A DNA stretch of 64,000 nucleotides from Hybos culiciformis (taxonomy: Eukaryota > Arthropoda > Insecta > Diptera > Hybotidae). A program made the position numbers and the translations under genes. Below are positions 45,801-58,332 of the stretch, piece by piece (positions within the stretch are counted from its first letter, which is position 1; each line of letters opens with the position of its first letter). The stretch covers positions 23,955,052 to 24,019,051 of the forward strand of contig OZ023275.1 of assembly GCA_964007475.1 (NCBI GenBank). The letters are read 5' to 3'. The notes below the pieces were generated by a model. It ran no database searches and was not told the origin of the DNA. It saw nothing but the letters and a program-made list of their open reading frames with translations.

Positions 45801-48009
45801 ATACAAGGTTTTTTTTTGTATTACATTAATATAGATAATTTCATTTATATATATAAATTAATTTATGGCGGAATGATTAAATATGAGATGTGGTGTGGAA
45901 AAAAATCTAAAGTTCGTGTGAAAAAATTGACATACTGGAACTGGTGTTTTTCTATCACCGTCTGTCAAAATGTGAAACTTTAATCAAACATTTAAAACAA
46001 AATATATTTTTATGTTTTAAGATAATCTGCAAATTTAAAAAAAAATAAGCTAATTTGTTAGCACCTTTTTGTCTTTTTTAGTTCTTAGGAACTATTTTTA
46101 CCTATTTCGTATTTAAGAACCTTTTTGAACCTTATACAATAACTCCGCTTTAAACTCAAGACAATCTACTAAGTTTGAAGGGAAACCCATCTTTTGGCAA
46201 CATATAAATTGGTTCAAACCAATTTGTAAATGCGAAAACCTTTACTGATGATAAAGATCAGATTTTGCATGAAATCGAAAACATGCTGCCTATTAGGTTA
46301 GCAACAAAAGACAAAATAAATAGAACAGAAAAAAAATTAACCAACAACTGATCCAACAACAGATTCTCCTCCTATATATAATAAAAAAAAAAATATTTAT
46401 TAATTTATCTTCGTATGATAATTTCATGAACTTCACAAAATGTTATATGTACTAAAAAAATATGAATCGTTAGAATTACTAAATTATATATTTTCGATTT
46501 TAAAAAGAAAGTGTAAGAAAAACAACATACTATCTATAATTCTATAGGATGTTGAAAATACCAAACATTCGAAATACTTTTTGAATAAAATGAAATTAAT
46601 ATTTAAATTGTACACCCTCGATTGGTATTTTTTTGTTCTGCAATTCATAATGAAAAGAAATTATATTGAAGAGGATAAATCTAATACAGGTAAACGAAGT
46701 AAAAACAATTATGAAAAATATACTATTTAGTTATTAGCAACAATTTTTTTTGATAATGTTATATGAAATATTAACAACATAGCAACTTGAATTTCATTGA
46801 TGATCATAAATTCATATTTCTTAAACAATGTCCTATGGAAATTAGAATATTGACGGTCATTATGTACATTACATACATATTTTTTTAATATATAAATACA
46901 AATTTAAAGTTCAGCTAGACGAATTAATTACGTGCGCAAATACATGATAGGATTTTGTTGAAATTCAAAATGTTCATAACACTTTTTCTGTCATTATTTC
47001 TTAACACACTATATCATGTTTTTATTGTTTCTATTTTGTTAAAAATGACATTATTATTTTTAGATTATATACGATCAAAGAGTTACAAATTTCTAAAATT
47101 GTTATTTTGTTGTTTATATCTATTACCTTATAAGCTTTCAAATTAGATGAATCTGATAGATTTTTAAATAATATTCAGTTCAGACTGAAGGGGTTTTTTT
47201 TCTCAAAGCGTAATAACCTAATAACCATGGATATATGTAATAACGACTATTTCGAATTTATTGAAGATGAATTATTAAGACAATAGATTAAAAAAATTTT
47301 GAAATGGTTATTACTTAATTATTTAAAAACAAGCATGCGTTATCTGCTTCATTTGAAGACATCATGCTCAAAGTTATTTATACCCTTTTTTAACTTCGAA
47401 CTTAAACATAATAATTATCGTAAGAATGTAAGAACGTAAATATGTACAACAAAAGAAATATTTTCGTCAAATTAAAAATATTTTAAAAAGATTTAAAAAC
47501 CGATGTGGTTAATACGGAAAAAACCATGGTCTTACGATTCGAATATATGAAGTTATAGACAAACTTGAAAGACTTAATTTTTCAGCTTGCTTTCGTTAAT
47601 TCAAATATCTGCTTTATTTCAAAATGGATACTTGTTAGCAATTAGATCTTAACCAATGAGTAGTATAATTGCTACTTATGGACAATAATAAAGAAATTAA
47701 TTATAAACTAATTCATCAATAAGTAAAATTGGTATTTGTGACAAATTAAATTCATTGATTTTCAAAATATAATTTGTCTTCAATGAATTTGAAAAAAATA
47801 AAACACCACTACTGCTAATAATAATGTATTTCTGCATAAGCTTTTTATAATTTGCACCATCATATTTTTCATGTACAAAAATGTATATAAAAAAAAAACT
47901 ATAAAAGGCTTATTATTAGAATTTTGATTCTGAGTCGGTCGTTTGTACTGAAAGAGGTAAAACGGTTCCGAATTATTTAAGAATAAATAAATAATAAAAA
48001 ATAGTAAAA

Positions 48010-51000
48010 ATGAGTATAACGAAAGATATTGTGCAAGATCCATCAATAATTTCAGCCACTAGTGTATTTTATTGGTTGTTATTACCAACTTTGCTATTAT
48101 GGTTCGCATATTGGCGCTTATCAAGACGTCATTTATATAAATGTGCTGAAAATATTCCCGGAATCGATGGATTACCATTGTTTGGAAATTTATTTGATGT
48201 TCTTGGACCAGCAGCAAGTTAGTATTTTAACAAAATATGCTCGTACCAGATTTATTAATTTATTATAACAAAAAAAAAAAGACAAACCATGATCAAAAAA
48301 TGTGAAAAAAATCAATAAGAATATTAGTGTGATTTTAACAGAATTCTTCTACATTGAAATCAAAATTTCCAAATTCCCAAATTTTTTTTTGTTTTAATCC
48401 TTCACAGTTATTGAATCCTAAAATCTTTAAAATACAAATAATTTCACATTATGTATACCTAAAATCTAAATAAATAAAAAATAAATATTTAATTGATATT
48501 CAACAGCTGTTTTCAAGACCATAATAGAAAAAGGAGCACATTTTGATAAAGTTGGTAAAATTTGGGTTGGTCCCAAATTGGCAGTCTTTTTGTTTGATCC
48601 CCGTGATGTTGAATTAGTACTTAGCAGCCAAATTTATATTGACAAATCACCAGAATATGAATTCTTCAAACCATGGTTGGGAGAAGGTTTATTAATTAGT
48701 ACAGGTGAGTTAACTTTTAAGTTTAAAGTTTTAAAAAAAATATATAATGAATATTCAACAATAACAAAAAATTTACATACATTTTTTTGCTCCAAAAAGT
48801 TAGAACGACAAAAATTAAATACATGTAGGAAATTGTGGAAAATTTCAAAACAGTGCTAAATTTAGTGCTAACTATATAACTTTTACAAGAACTGATAATA
48901 TCATTACATATACATATGTATGTGTTTACTAAATTTTAATTTTCATTAGAAGAGCCTGGAAAATTAATAATTAATTTAAAATGATGACCTTCAAATTACG
49001 AATGTAAAAAAGAATTAACTCTAATTCGGAATAAAATAGTGCACTGACTCGTGTGAAGTTTATATCACCCTACTGACATGTTTTGAATCATTGTTTTTTA
49101 TAAAATTAAAAAATGCGAAAAAATTTAAATTTCAACCTTTCTGACTTATTTTGCTTTGTTAATGTATAATGAATTTAATTTATTTTTTTTTTTGTTTTTA
49201 TTAAAATAAAATAATACCTATTCAAGAATTAATTTTTTTTTTTTTTTATTTCAAAACGTATATTAATTAAAATTAAAATATTATTTATTTCAATCAAACA
49301 AAGCTTTAAATTTGATTTTTTTATTTAAATTCGTGACACTGAAATTAAAAATTTGTAACAGAAAAAAAAATTTAAATAACACAATTTTGGACTTTGTTAA
49401 AAAATAGCACTGCTGCACAATGTCTCCTATTTAATTATTCTTTACCCTTTGAAACCCATTTGTAAATAAAAAATTTGATTGAAAAAAATTCTAATTAAAA
49501 AATTTCCTTTTTTTTTTGCAATAATCTACAATTCTACAGTTTTACAATCTTATAATTTATTAATCAAACTTTCATTTCTCATGTATCTCATCTTCAAATT
49601 TGCAATACAAAATATTTAGTATGCTAATAATAACTTGAAATTCGTAACATTGTTATTGATTTGAAATTTTAATTGTGGAATCTAAGAAATATTTTCGATT
49701 TTTAAATCTATATTGTTATATGGTTCAATATAGATTTAAAAATCGAATAAGGATGTACAGCAAAATTAAAACCATAAACAAAGAATCTAAAAATAATTTT
49801 CATTTATTTAAGGGCACAAATGGCGCAGTCACAGAAAGTTGATTGCTCCAACATTCCATTTAAATGTATTGAAGAGTTTCATTGATTTATTTAATGAAAA
49901 TTCACGTTATGTTGTTAATAAATTGAAAAAAGAAGGAACTAAAACATTTGATTGTCATGATTACATGAGTGAAGCTACTGTTGAGATTTTGTTGGGTAAG
50001 TAAAATTAATTTGAATTTCCTTTTTATTTTTATTTTTAATGGAAACATAAATATAAATTTATGATATGTGTACTTATGAAATACGTATAGAAATGAATGA
50101 AAATTTCAATAATTTTTATAATTATCTAAGATATAATTACCGAATTCAGAAAAGTTTGAAACTTTTAAAATATTCAATAATATTGGAAATTAACATTTTA
50201 AATTTATTTTTATATTAACTCATCATACCCAATAATTATGTTAAAAGCTTTTGGAACCGTACCCATAAAATTAATTACTTTAATAAATTTTTTTAAATAT
50301 ATGTAATTTGTTTATCTACCATTTGTATTATAAACACTTCAACTTCTATAAGAGTCTGTAAAAATTCTAATAAATATCAATATAACTTATACTACTTATA
50401 ACAATTTATTTAAGTTATACATATTACATTTTCAATTTTGCATCATAGAAATATTTGTACAATATAATAATGTTCTTACATTTAATATATCAAAATCTTA
50501 ATGAAAAATTTTTAAATCCGAATAAACAAAACTATTGCCTGGGAACTCAACAGTTTTCATCCCGAAAAGAAAGTAAAGAAAGCTATCAAGAAATATTGGG
50601 AGCTTATTTATTCAATTATCTAAATCTTTACTTCTAAATCTTTACAATATCAGATGTCTTTTGTTAAAATTTTCTATCATCTCTATCAAAATCGAAATTA
50701 TTTTATCTTGAAAATAAATATCTTGCAATCTTGTAAAATGATAATTCTGTTTAATAAGGAATTACATAATTTTTTATTTTAGATCATATGAAAAACATAA
50801 AAATATCATCATATAAATCTCAGTATAGGTACATAGACAAAAAACCTGATTATTTGTTACAATACTTATAGTGTAATATGGTTTCCTTCTAATAAAGACT
50901 TAAAAAGTTCAAGCAATCTTTAGAATTTTTGTTTTATAACATCATATTTGGCTATTAGTTTAAGACTGTGATAATTTAAAAAGAAACTAAATATTAATTT

Positions 51001-52725
51001 AAAAAAATGGAATTAAAACAATATTATCCCAGATTTTACAGACAGAGAGAAGTTACATATTAATTATTTTCAAATGTTTGAACTATTGCCATTAAAACCA
51101 GTTCATCAAAACATTAAGTGTACAATACTTCACCATAATTTTTGACCAAATGATAAATGAAAATCAAATAAATAGTTTGCATTAAAAAACTTGTTGAACA
51201 ATCTACCTTGGTACTACAAAGATAAACGAAAAAAAAAATTTCTCAAAGAAATGGAAAACAAGAAAGTTTACTTTTCATAAAATATATTATTAATATTATT
51301 ATGTTTAGATAATATGAAAATAATTATAACCGCATTAATTCCCATTTCGTTTAAGATTTTAAAATTAATTTATTTCATAATCCATTTTTCCCAATCAACA
51401 ATTTCTTACTTTAATTAATCTCTAAAGCACTTTATAATATAAATATATAACTTGTATTTTATCCTTACTCCTTTAAAATGCAATGTCTTATGTATTACAA
51501 TAGATTATTGCAATATTCTTATTCTGATGTTTTTTTTTTCAGAAACTGCTATGGGAGTATCAAAGAAGACACAAGACAAATCTGGCTATGAATATGCTTT
51601 AGCTGTTATGAAAATGTGCGATATTCTTCATTTGCGACAACGTAATGTCGCTTTACGTTCTGATTTCATTTTTTCATTGACTAAACATTTCAAAGAGCAA
51701 GGAAAACTTTTAGATATAATTCATGGGCTAACAACTAAAGTCATTAAGCATAAGAAAGAAGCTTTCAATAAGGGTACTCGTGGCTCACTGGCACAAGTAC
51801 CAAAAACAATTGAAGCATTCGATTATAAATATGATTTAAAAAATACTCAATCAGTTAAGGGATTATCATTTGGACAATCAGAAGGATTAAAGGATGATTT
51901 AGACGTGGAAATGGAAGAAAATGACGTAGGGGAAAAAAAACGCTTAGCATTTTTAGATTTATTGCTTGAAAGTGCTCAGAATGGTGCATTGATTTCTGAT
52001 ACTGAAATCAAAGAACAAGTCGATACAATTATGTTTGAAGGTCACGATACAACAGCTGCTGGAAGTTCATTCTTTTTGTCTTTGATGGGAATTCATCAAC
52101 ATATCCAGGATAAAGTAGTTGCCGAATTAGATGAAATTTTCGGAGATTCTGATAGACCGGCTACCTTCCAGGATACACTTGAAATGAAGTATTTAGAAAG
52201 ATGCTTAATGGAAACATTACGTATGTATCCACCAGTACCAATTATTGCAAGACATTTGCAAGAAGATTTGAAACTTCAGTCAGGCCCATGGACTGTTCCA
52301 AAAGGTGCCACAGTTGTTATTGGAACATATAAATTACATCGTAATCCATCAATTTATCCAAATCCAGATGTATATGATCCAGATAATTTCTTGCCAGAAA
52401 GACAAGCAAATAGACATTATTATGCGTTTGTACCATTTTCAGCTGGACCAAGAAGTTGTGTGGGTAAGTTGTGGTTTTTTTTTGATTGGTCTTTCAATTT
52501 ATTTAGTGAAAGGTTAATTAATTTTTATAATAATTTTATTTATTTTTAGGACGTAAATATGCTATGCTAAAATTGAAAATTCTTTTATCAACTATTTTAC
52601 GTAACTTCAGAGTTCATTCAGATTTAACTGAGAAAGATTTCAGACTTCAGGCTGATATCATTTTGAAACGAGAAGAAGGTTTCAAGGTTCGTTTAGCTCC
52701 AAGACAGAGATTAGTTAAAGCCTAA
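48010..52725 (+). CDS. Cyp4g15: CYP4G15-like cytochrome P450 (5 exons, 561 aa)
   Basis: Exons 48010..48217, 48507..48704, 49813..49995, 51543..52463 and 52550..52725; all four introns are in phase 1 with GT-AG ends. Microsomal haem monooxygenase of the insect-only CYP4G subfamily; its studied members turn long-chain aldehydes into cuticular hydrocarbons, and fly Cyp4g15 is a glial/neural paralogue. An N-terminal membrane anchor (FYWLLLPTLLLWFAYW) precedes the proline-rich IPGIDGLPLFG. Also visible are WRSHRKLIAPTFH (helix C), the I-helix GHDTT (363..367), ETLR (ExxR), PERQANRHYY and the haem loop FSAGPRSCVG with Cys 502 as ligand. Between helices G and H lies the CYP4G-diagnostic insertion of about 45 residues (roughly 272..325), including GLKDDLDVE and ending at GEKKRLAFLD. 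Fly Cyp4g15 is about 574 aa. AATAAA lies near 52931. The gene appears intact. Confidence 0.93.
49694..49747. repeat. perfect 22-bp-arm hairpin in CYP4G intron 2
   Basis: Arms 49694..49715 (TTCGATTTTTAAATCTATAT then TG) and 49726..49747 are exact reverse complements with a 10-base loop TTATATGGTT. It lies 65 bases before exon 3. The lack of any mismatch suggests a recent palindrome rather than a typical miRNA precursor. Confidence 0.85.
49996..51542 (+). other. CYP4G intron 3 (1.5 kb)
   Basis: Phase 1 intron between ATVEILL and ETAMGVSKK. No repeat or nested gene was recognised. An open frame of about 60 codons near 50455 is A/T-rich and not supported as coding. Confidence 0.7.
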
Positions 52726-53406
52726 TTGAAAAATAATAGGTGTGGGATAAAATTCTAAATTACACAACTTTCCATATGAATTTTTTTATGTAATAATAAT
52801 TTTACATAATGTAGTATAGTTATGATGTAAAACTTTTACACAATTTATTGATATATAAATTAATTAAATTTTGATTTACTGTATTGGTTAAATGTGATTT
52901 TTAATTGAAATACATGTAAAATAATGTAAAAATAAATTATAATCGTGTAACAAATAAACGATTTATAAATAAAAATTAAAAAGTATTTCGTTTGAATTTA
53001 TTCAAAAATGTGCATAGTAATAAAATATATTCCTATATATTCCAGATATAACGTGCTTAATATTCAGTTGAAGTTGCTTTCATAATTTAGGCAAGATCAG
53101 TAAAAAATAGCATTTGTGTTTCGATAGGGTTATAGTAGTTTCGTTTTAAAGACACATATTATTACTTAAATAAAATGGCTTTTATAACTCTCTTGTTGAA
53201 ACTCTAGGGAATAACTACATTAATCAATAATAAATCATCAATAATAAATCAATATATACCTACATCTACTAAATATTACATATTAAAAGAATCTGTACAA
53301 TTATAATCATTAGTAAGTACATTTATCAAATACTTTTATAAAATACAATCTGATCCGGCATTAATACAAAAATTCGCTAAAGAATAAATAATGGATCTAA
53401 AAATTT
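52726..53406. other. CYP4G 3' flank
   Basis: Downstream of the CYP4G stop, with a candidate polyadenylation signal AATAAA at 52931..52936. A short direct duplication AATAATAAATCA occurs near 53226..53250. Otherwise nothing recognised. Confidence 0.45.
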
Positions 53407-53414
53407 CTTGGCAC

Positions 53415-54276
53415 TAGGGTTTCTGAAAACTCGGGTTTTCAGGACTCGGCGAGTCCGAGTCCCAATTTTTGAAAACTCGTCGAGTCCGAGTCGAGTCAGT
53501 AGTCAGGATCAAAAAAAAAAGTTGCTAAAAATTTTATAAAATTGGAGTTATCAATTATATTACAAGATTTTCAAATATTTTTTGTGGTCTTGCGAAGGCC
53601 AAGAACCACAGCACAAATCTCAGGTAAAACTCTTGTTTTATAATAAAACCTTTTTAAACAAATTTTAGTAATTTACTTTTTTAAAAAGAGGACAGCTATG
53701 AGAATTGTCTGTCATTGATATCCAATGTATTCAAATAAAAATAAATTAAAAAGAAAATGTACCTACTTCAATTTATTTTACTCATTTATTTATTAAAAAT
53801 AAACTTTAAAAATAATACCTTGTAGATTTATTATTTGGACATTTACGCTTTACTTTATTAATTACTTTCTTGGTCTTACTAGCTTAATACGAATTAAGAG
53901 ATTTGCCAGCAAGTCTCGATCTGATTTTATTAACACAAAAACCACCTTCATTTATTGCTAAACTTCTTTCGTTTGAATTTGAAGTTGATTTTATGGAGAA
54001 CACATTCATATTACTTGTTAGTTTTCCACTACTTCTAAAAAGTAAAAATTCTTGTTTCAGTTTGCTGTACATCGCAGATTCCTTTGGAGGTTCTGGATTG
54101 AGCTGCGTTTTAAAAATCAAATCAAGTTTTGATCGTTCTTTAAGACAAATTTTCAAAAAAAATTTAAAAAAACTTGGACTCGGGACTCGGAAATATCAGG
54201 GTCGAGTACCGAGTACGACTAACTACCCAATACTCGTCGAGCCCGAGTCCGAGTCGTTTCGAGTCCAGAAACCCTA
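53415..54276 (-). mobile_element. degenerate hAT transposon, 862 bp, perfect 8-bp target duplication
   Basis: Both termini read TAGGGTTTCTG inwards and are flanked by the identical 8-mer CTTGGCAC (53407..53414 and 54277..54284), the target-site size of hAT elements. Subterminal regions on both sides are packed with ACTCG/CGAGT repeats in both orientations, a common arrangement for transposase binding in hAT elements. The interior keeps a minus-strand transposase fragment. The element interrupts an open frame running from 54560. Confidence 0.92.
53884..54156 (-). pseudogene. hAT transposase C-terminal fragment (90 codons)
   Basis: The frame ends with STSNSNERSLAINEGGF, NKIRSRLAGKSLNSY and a stop. 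This corresponds to the hAT dimerisation motif (STSASSERVFSxAG..V..KRSRL in relatives). The catalytic core and zinc finger are absent from this 862-bp element, so it cannot be autonomous. The conserved A of the ERxFS(x)AG block is altered and the fragment appears decayed. Confidence 0.75.
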
Positions 54277-54560
54277 CTTGGCACATGATCATAAAAGAAT
54301 ATGAGGTATTCATCAGAAACTGTGTTGGTAGAGAGATCCAAATGATTTAAAGGTTCTAGAATATCCTCATTCGAAATTAAAAATAAAAACGATAAAATGT
54401 AGGCATATTTCTTAGATTTAGCTATTGCTGTGGCTTGTGGATACTGCGATACGTCAAAAGATTTCTTGAAAAAATTTGCAAAAGGATTGCTGATGACAAA
54501 ACTATCATTGCTTATTGCAGTTTGCGGGTTTCGGGTTTGGAAATTGGAGGCTCTCAACAT
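54277..54560 (-). pseudogene. unrecognised ORF interrupted near its 3' end by the hAT element
   Basis: From ATG at 54560 the frame is open for 94 codons to the hAT target site. It includes ISNDSFVISNPFANFFKKSF, QYPQATAIAKSKKYAYILSF and a hydrophobic LSFLFLIS. Taking out the transposon and one target copy, it would read only three more residues to a TAG at about 53399, giving 97 codons. Such length is unusual for random DNA this rich in A+T, with an ordinary amino-acid mix. I do not recognise the family. It lies on the same strand as UBA5, about 600 bp downstream of its stop. It could be the last exon or a fragment of a former gene, or part of another decayed transposon. Confidence 0.4.
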
Positions 54561-55173
54561 TCAAGGGCCTCTTCTTAATAATTTAATATAATTTCCATTT
54601 TTTTAATACTTTAATTTAAGGGATTCCGATTAAAATTAGTATGTTGGGAAGATAGATGTCGATTAAAGTAATAAAGTAAAAGTAGTTAGAGCCGGATTAA
54701 TTAATAGGATTCGGCCTAGAGTCTGGATTGCGACGAAAAGTTTTATATTTGTATATGATATTGGTATAATAGTACTGAAGAAATCTCAAACATACTTTTA
54801 GCCCCTGGTTGTGACCAAGTTTTTTTAAAATTACAGTATCACAAATCGAGATGAAAACTTGCCGCATATTTCATTTATGACGGACTCTTATGTATTCGAT
54901 ATTTTTTATCTCCAAAAATTCTAATGAAAAATGTTTACGAATAACTAGAAATTTCAAAATATATATTTATCAAAAATTCGTATAAACAGACTAATGATAA
55001 AATAAGGTGCATTAGTTTTTTTACTCAAATTTACAAATCTAAACTTATAAAGCATTATACAAATTTACTTTAAAAAAATGCATACATTAGAAAAACATTT
55101 TTTTTTATAAAGCAAAATTTAATTGGAATCAGTAATACTAATTGAAAAATATTCAAGTCTAGATTATTCCTTT
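54561..55173. other. UBA5 3' flank
   Basis: No recognised gene. A somewhat G/C-richer patch, GAGCCGGATTAATTAATAGG followed by ATTCGGCC, lies near 54690 and may be a decayed transposon end, but no partner was found. Confidence 0.35.
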
Positions 55174-56603
55174 TTATAGCGCTTTCATTTGAGCCATTAA
55201 ATCGTCTAAATTGGAGTTATCCTCTCTGCATCCTTCTATTTGAACTTCTTCTTTGATGGGAACATCATAAGCCAACTTTACACCTTCTACAAGGTTTGTT
55301 GCTGACGGTGTTTCAGGTTCATTTATAGAATCATTTCCAACTTCGCTAACCAATTCAATACAATAATCGTTTGTCTCATGTACTACAGTATTATCTTCAT
55401 TTACCAGCTCTTCCTTTAATTCTATTTTAGGTTTAGCACTGAATTCGGCTTGCCTAATTTGACAATGTCTATCATCACACGACGGATTGGGCTTTAAGCT
55501 CATTTTAGGGAAAAAGTCACTTAACGCATTATATCCCAAATAATCAGATACTTCTCCGAAATTTAATAAATATTTTAATGCATTTTGAACCAATATGCCG
55601 GCGGTTATTCCCATTGTTGTAGGCAAGCTGGCTGCACAAACACCTTCTCGTTTTAAAGTTTTCTCATCAATATTTTCAGCAACAACCATTGGTGGGGCAC
55701 AGGCAAAACAAGCTGTTTCTCCAGGTTTTATAAACTGAATATGCCCAGAGACTGCATTTTCGGAAACACCAGATTCCATCCAGTTTAAGCCTAATTCATT
55801 ACATGCAGCATTAATGGCCATTCGAGCTTCAAAATTATCTACACAACATAATACCAAATCTACAGATTTTTCAAGCTCAATTCCCCCCGTTTTAATTGTA
55901 TTAAGGAACAAATCAAACGAATCAACTGTTGTTATATTGTAATTGTTAGTTAAAATTTCAACATCTGGATTAATGAAATTCAATGTTTTAGCAGCAGCTT
56001 CAACTTTAGATAGCCCAGCTTGATCTGGTGTAAAAAATAATCTATTCATATTAGCCAATTCCACTTTGTCATAATCGAATAGAATGAGCTTTCCGATACC
56101 ACATCTAAAAAACATTTAATAAATAAATTTTTAAGTACCTATCTATCTACCTACCAACTTCAATTAATTTAAAAAAGAACATCATTTCAAAAAAAGAATA
56201 TCAAATTTGAAAATTTATGTCTATACCTTGTCAACATATCGGCTGTTACACTCCCAACTCCACCAACTCCAACAACGGCAACAGATTTTTTACGAATTTG
56301 TTCATATTCTTTGACAATTCCCATTCGTTGTAACGCCATTAATCTACTGTACGGATTTGAATCGACAACTTCAGAAGACATTTTATCAATTTTTACTCGA
56401 CCTGATTTTGATTTGATGTAATGATCACCTGTTCCATCTGTTGATTCCATCATATTGATAACTTCTTCGGACAAATCATTATCAGTCAAATGTTTATATT
56501 TTTCTAATTCTACTCGTTGCTTCAAAATTTCGGAATGTAATTCTAGCAAACTATCTTTTAATTCTTTCATTAAACTTGGCTGAGCTGAAGTTTCTGAATC
56601 CAT
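55174..56603 (-). CDS. UBA5: UBA5, E1 activating enzyme of the UFM1 pathway (2 exons, 435 aa)
   Basis: Exons 56603..56227 and 56104..55174, one phase-2 intron (ACAAG|GTATAG, TTTTTAG|ATG). It adenylates UFM1, takes it as a thioester and passes it to the E2 UFC1 in cytosol and at the ER. Motifs in order: nucleotide-binding VGVGGVGS (111..118), the family-typical TRCGIGKL across the splice junction, [16 protein letters not shown], zinc ligands Cys258/Cys261 (CFAC) and Cys335/Cys340 (CDDRHC), and catalytic Cys282 in [15 protein letters not shown]. The C-terminal tail keeps IELVSEV (LIR/UFIM-like UFM1 and ATG8 binding motif), [10 protein letters not shown] and the UFC1-binding end [11 protein letters not shown]. 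Start is the first in-frame ATG (MDSETSAQ); the frame is open upstream only from a TTG. Slightly longer than human UBA5 (404 aa). It is convergent with CYP4G. Confidence 0.96.
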
Positions 56604-58332
56604 TATTATAAATTTCTTCAATATATGGATGGATAACAAAAACAGAAACACAAAAGGAATAATAGTAATATAATAAAACAAAAAACTAATTAAAAATTTT
56701 TTATTATATTTGATTAAAATATTGAATTTATAAAAAAAAAACTACTTAAATTAGAAATTTAGAAATATTTTATTTTTTTTGTCGGCTTTACGAACGGGAA
56801 CGACAGTTTTGCTTTATTGCATTGGTTTGTGGTTGGTAATGAAGAAGGAGAAACCTAAATTTTTTTGTTTACGTGGAATGACAGTAAAGTCAGCTGTTTT
56901 TTTCTTTCATAGCATAGCATAGTAGAATAATGCTACTTAGTAAATAAAAGCTTCTGTAGGTGAACATAATGGAGTACTTAACACAAGAATTAATTCAAAA
57001 ATTTAAATTATAAGTTTGTTAATTTCGAAAATCAAATTTATATAATTTTGAAAATTTGAAAATTTTATAATTACTACTTAAACATTTGCTTTTCTTAAGT
57101 TAATCAGATCTAATTTTTATCAGCCCAAAATTAATATTTTTTTAAGTAAAGCACTACCAATAAGTTCGAAACTGTTGCAAATTTCTAGGCGCCTAGAGAG
57201 TCCTAGAGAGCTTCTTACCTTATACTTATGCTCTACGTAGTTGGCAAGATATGTTTTCAATTTACCGCTCTACAACCATCGCCTGAAACTTCTAAATTTG
57301 TCGAGCTTAGAGACAAGAACATATTTATTTTTCTTTTTTATTCAGGTTTAGTTTCAAGTTCTTTTATGCTTTCTAATTTCGAATTAAATGTACCCCCCAG
57401 ATTTTTAAGTCTTCAAGTTTGTTAAAATATCGTAAATTATTACTCTGTGAACTGGAGATATAGATATAGTAAAGATATAGTAAAGTTGGTACCTACAGTG
57501 AATAAAAATAATGATCAGTATCTACATTTCAATGTCAATATTATTTTTTTTAAACTACGGATCGCTTTATTCGTATTCCAATTTTGATTGAAATCCAATT
57601 TCCAACCCCCTTATCTTCCTTGGGTACAATCGAATGCTAAACATTTTTTTTAATTCCTTCAATGTTCCTACAAGTAATATCAATTTTCAAGGAAATCCAT
57701 TTTCAGACCCCAGTTCTTCCTCTAATCGACATATATCAATCACATACTAATTTTTATCAGGATCCACTGAATCTTTTAAAAAAAATTTAAAATTACATAA
57801 AGTTAACGAAATTACGCATATTTAATTATAATAATAATAATAACACAAGAGTGAAGTGTTGATTGTTTTCATTATACATACTTTTATTATACCTATCATC
57901 AAAATACAGATACAAATTACGCATATTTTGGCATCAACTTAATCGAAATCGGTAAAGCAGACGGACAGAAGTTCATTTTTAATAGAAAACAGGCCAAAAT
58001 GGTGATAAAAAGATATACAAATTGTTTTTTTTTTTATGTAGCTTTCTTTATTTTTTCTTCTTTTTTATAATAAATATAAATAAATATAGATAATTTATTT
58101 TTCTTTTATTCAAAATTTACATAACATTTTTTTTTTGTTACAATTATATCGTTTTTTTTTTTTTTGTTTTTCATTTTTCATTCAACAAATTTTATTTCAA
58201 TAATACAAATAAATAAAAATAAAATATAAATTATAATTTAAAAGTCGAGAAATAAATAAATTTACTTAGAAAATTTATAACAAAAGTCTTTATAAATTAA
58301 GTGTTTTGTTTGTCCTAAAAAAAAATCAATAT
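56604..58332. other. UBA5 upstream region and A/T-rich intergenic DNA
   Basis: The first few hundred bases presumably hold the UBA5 promoter; no element was recognised with confidence. A palindromic TAGGCGCCTAGAG sits at about 57187. The stretch 57560..57990 resembles a repeat (separate entry). Long T runs at 58020..58170. Confidence 0.35.
57560..57990 (-). repeat. probable dispersed repeat with two internal similar units
   Basis: On the minus strand two related segments occur: GAACTGGGGTCTGAAAATGG followed by ATTTCCTTGAAAATTG, and AAGGGGGTTGGAAATTGG followed by ATTTCAATCAAAATTG. Upstream of them is GAACTTCTGTCCGTCTGC then TTTACCGATTTCG, reminiscent of the CTGTCTG repeats at 21461 and 39743. 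Boundaries and family unknown. Confidence 0.35.

Larger units (their letters stand above)
43823..48009. other. intergenic region between the K2P channel and CYP4G
   Basis: Holds the repeat pair at 43893..44075 and 45623..45800 and a small perfect hairpin AAATTGGTT-CA-AACCAATTT at 46206..46225. A 64-codon open stretch at 45448..45639 contains CLIC and HDFLFQC, but I could not assign it. The remainder is A/T-rich without recognised coding sequence. Confidence 0.4.

Noticed and set aside
47780..48046. 88-codon minus-strand open frame
   Set aside because: It overlaps the CYP4G start on the opposite strand and is rich in Phe/Leu/Tyr, as expected from A/T-rich DNA.
53903..54304. 133-codon plus-strand open frame
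   Set aside because: It is the antisense of the hAT transposase fragment and runs through both the transposon end and its target site.
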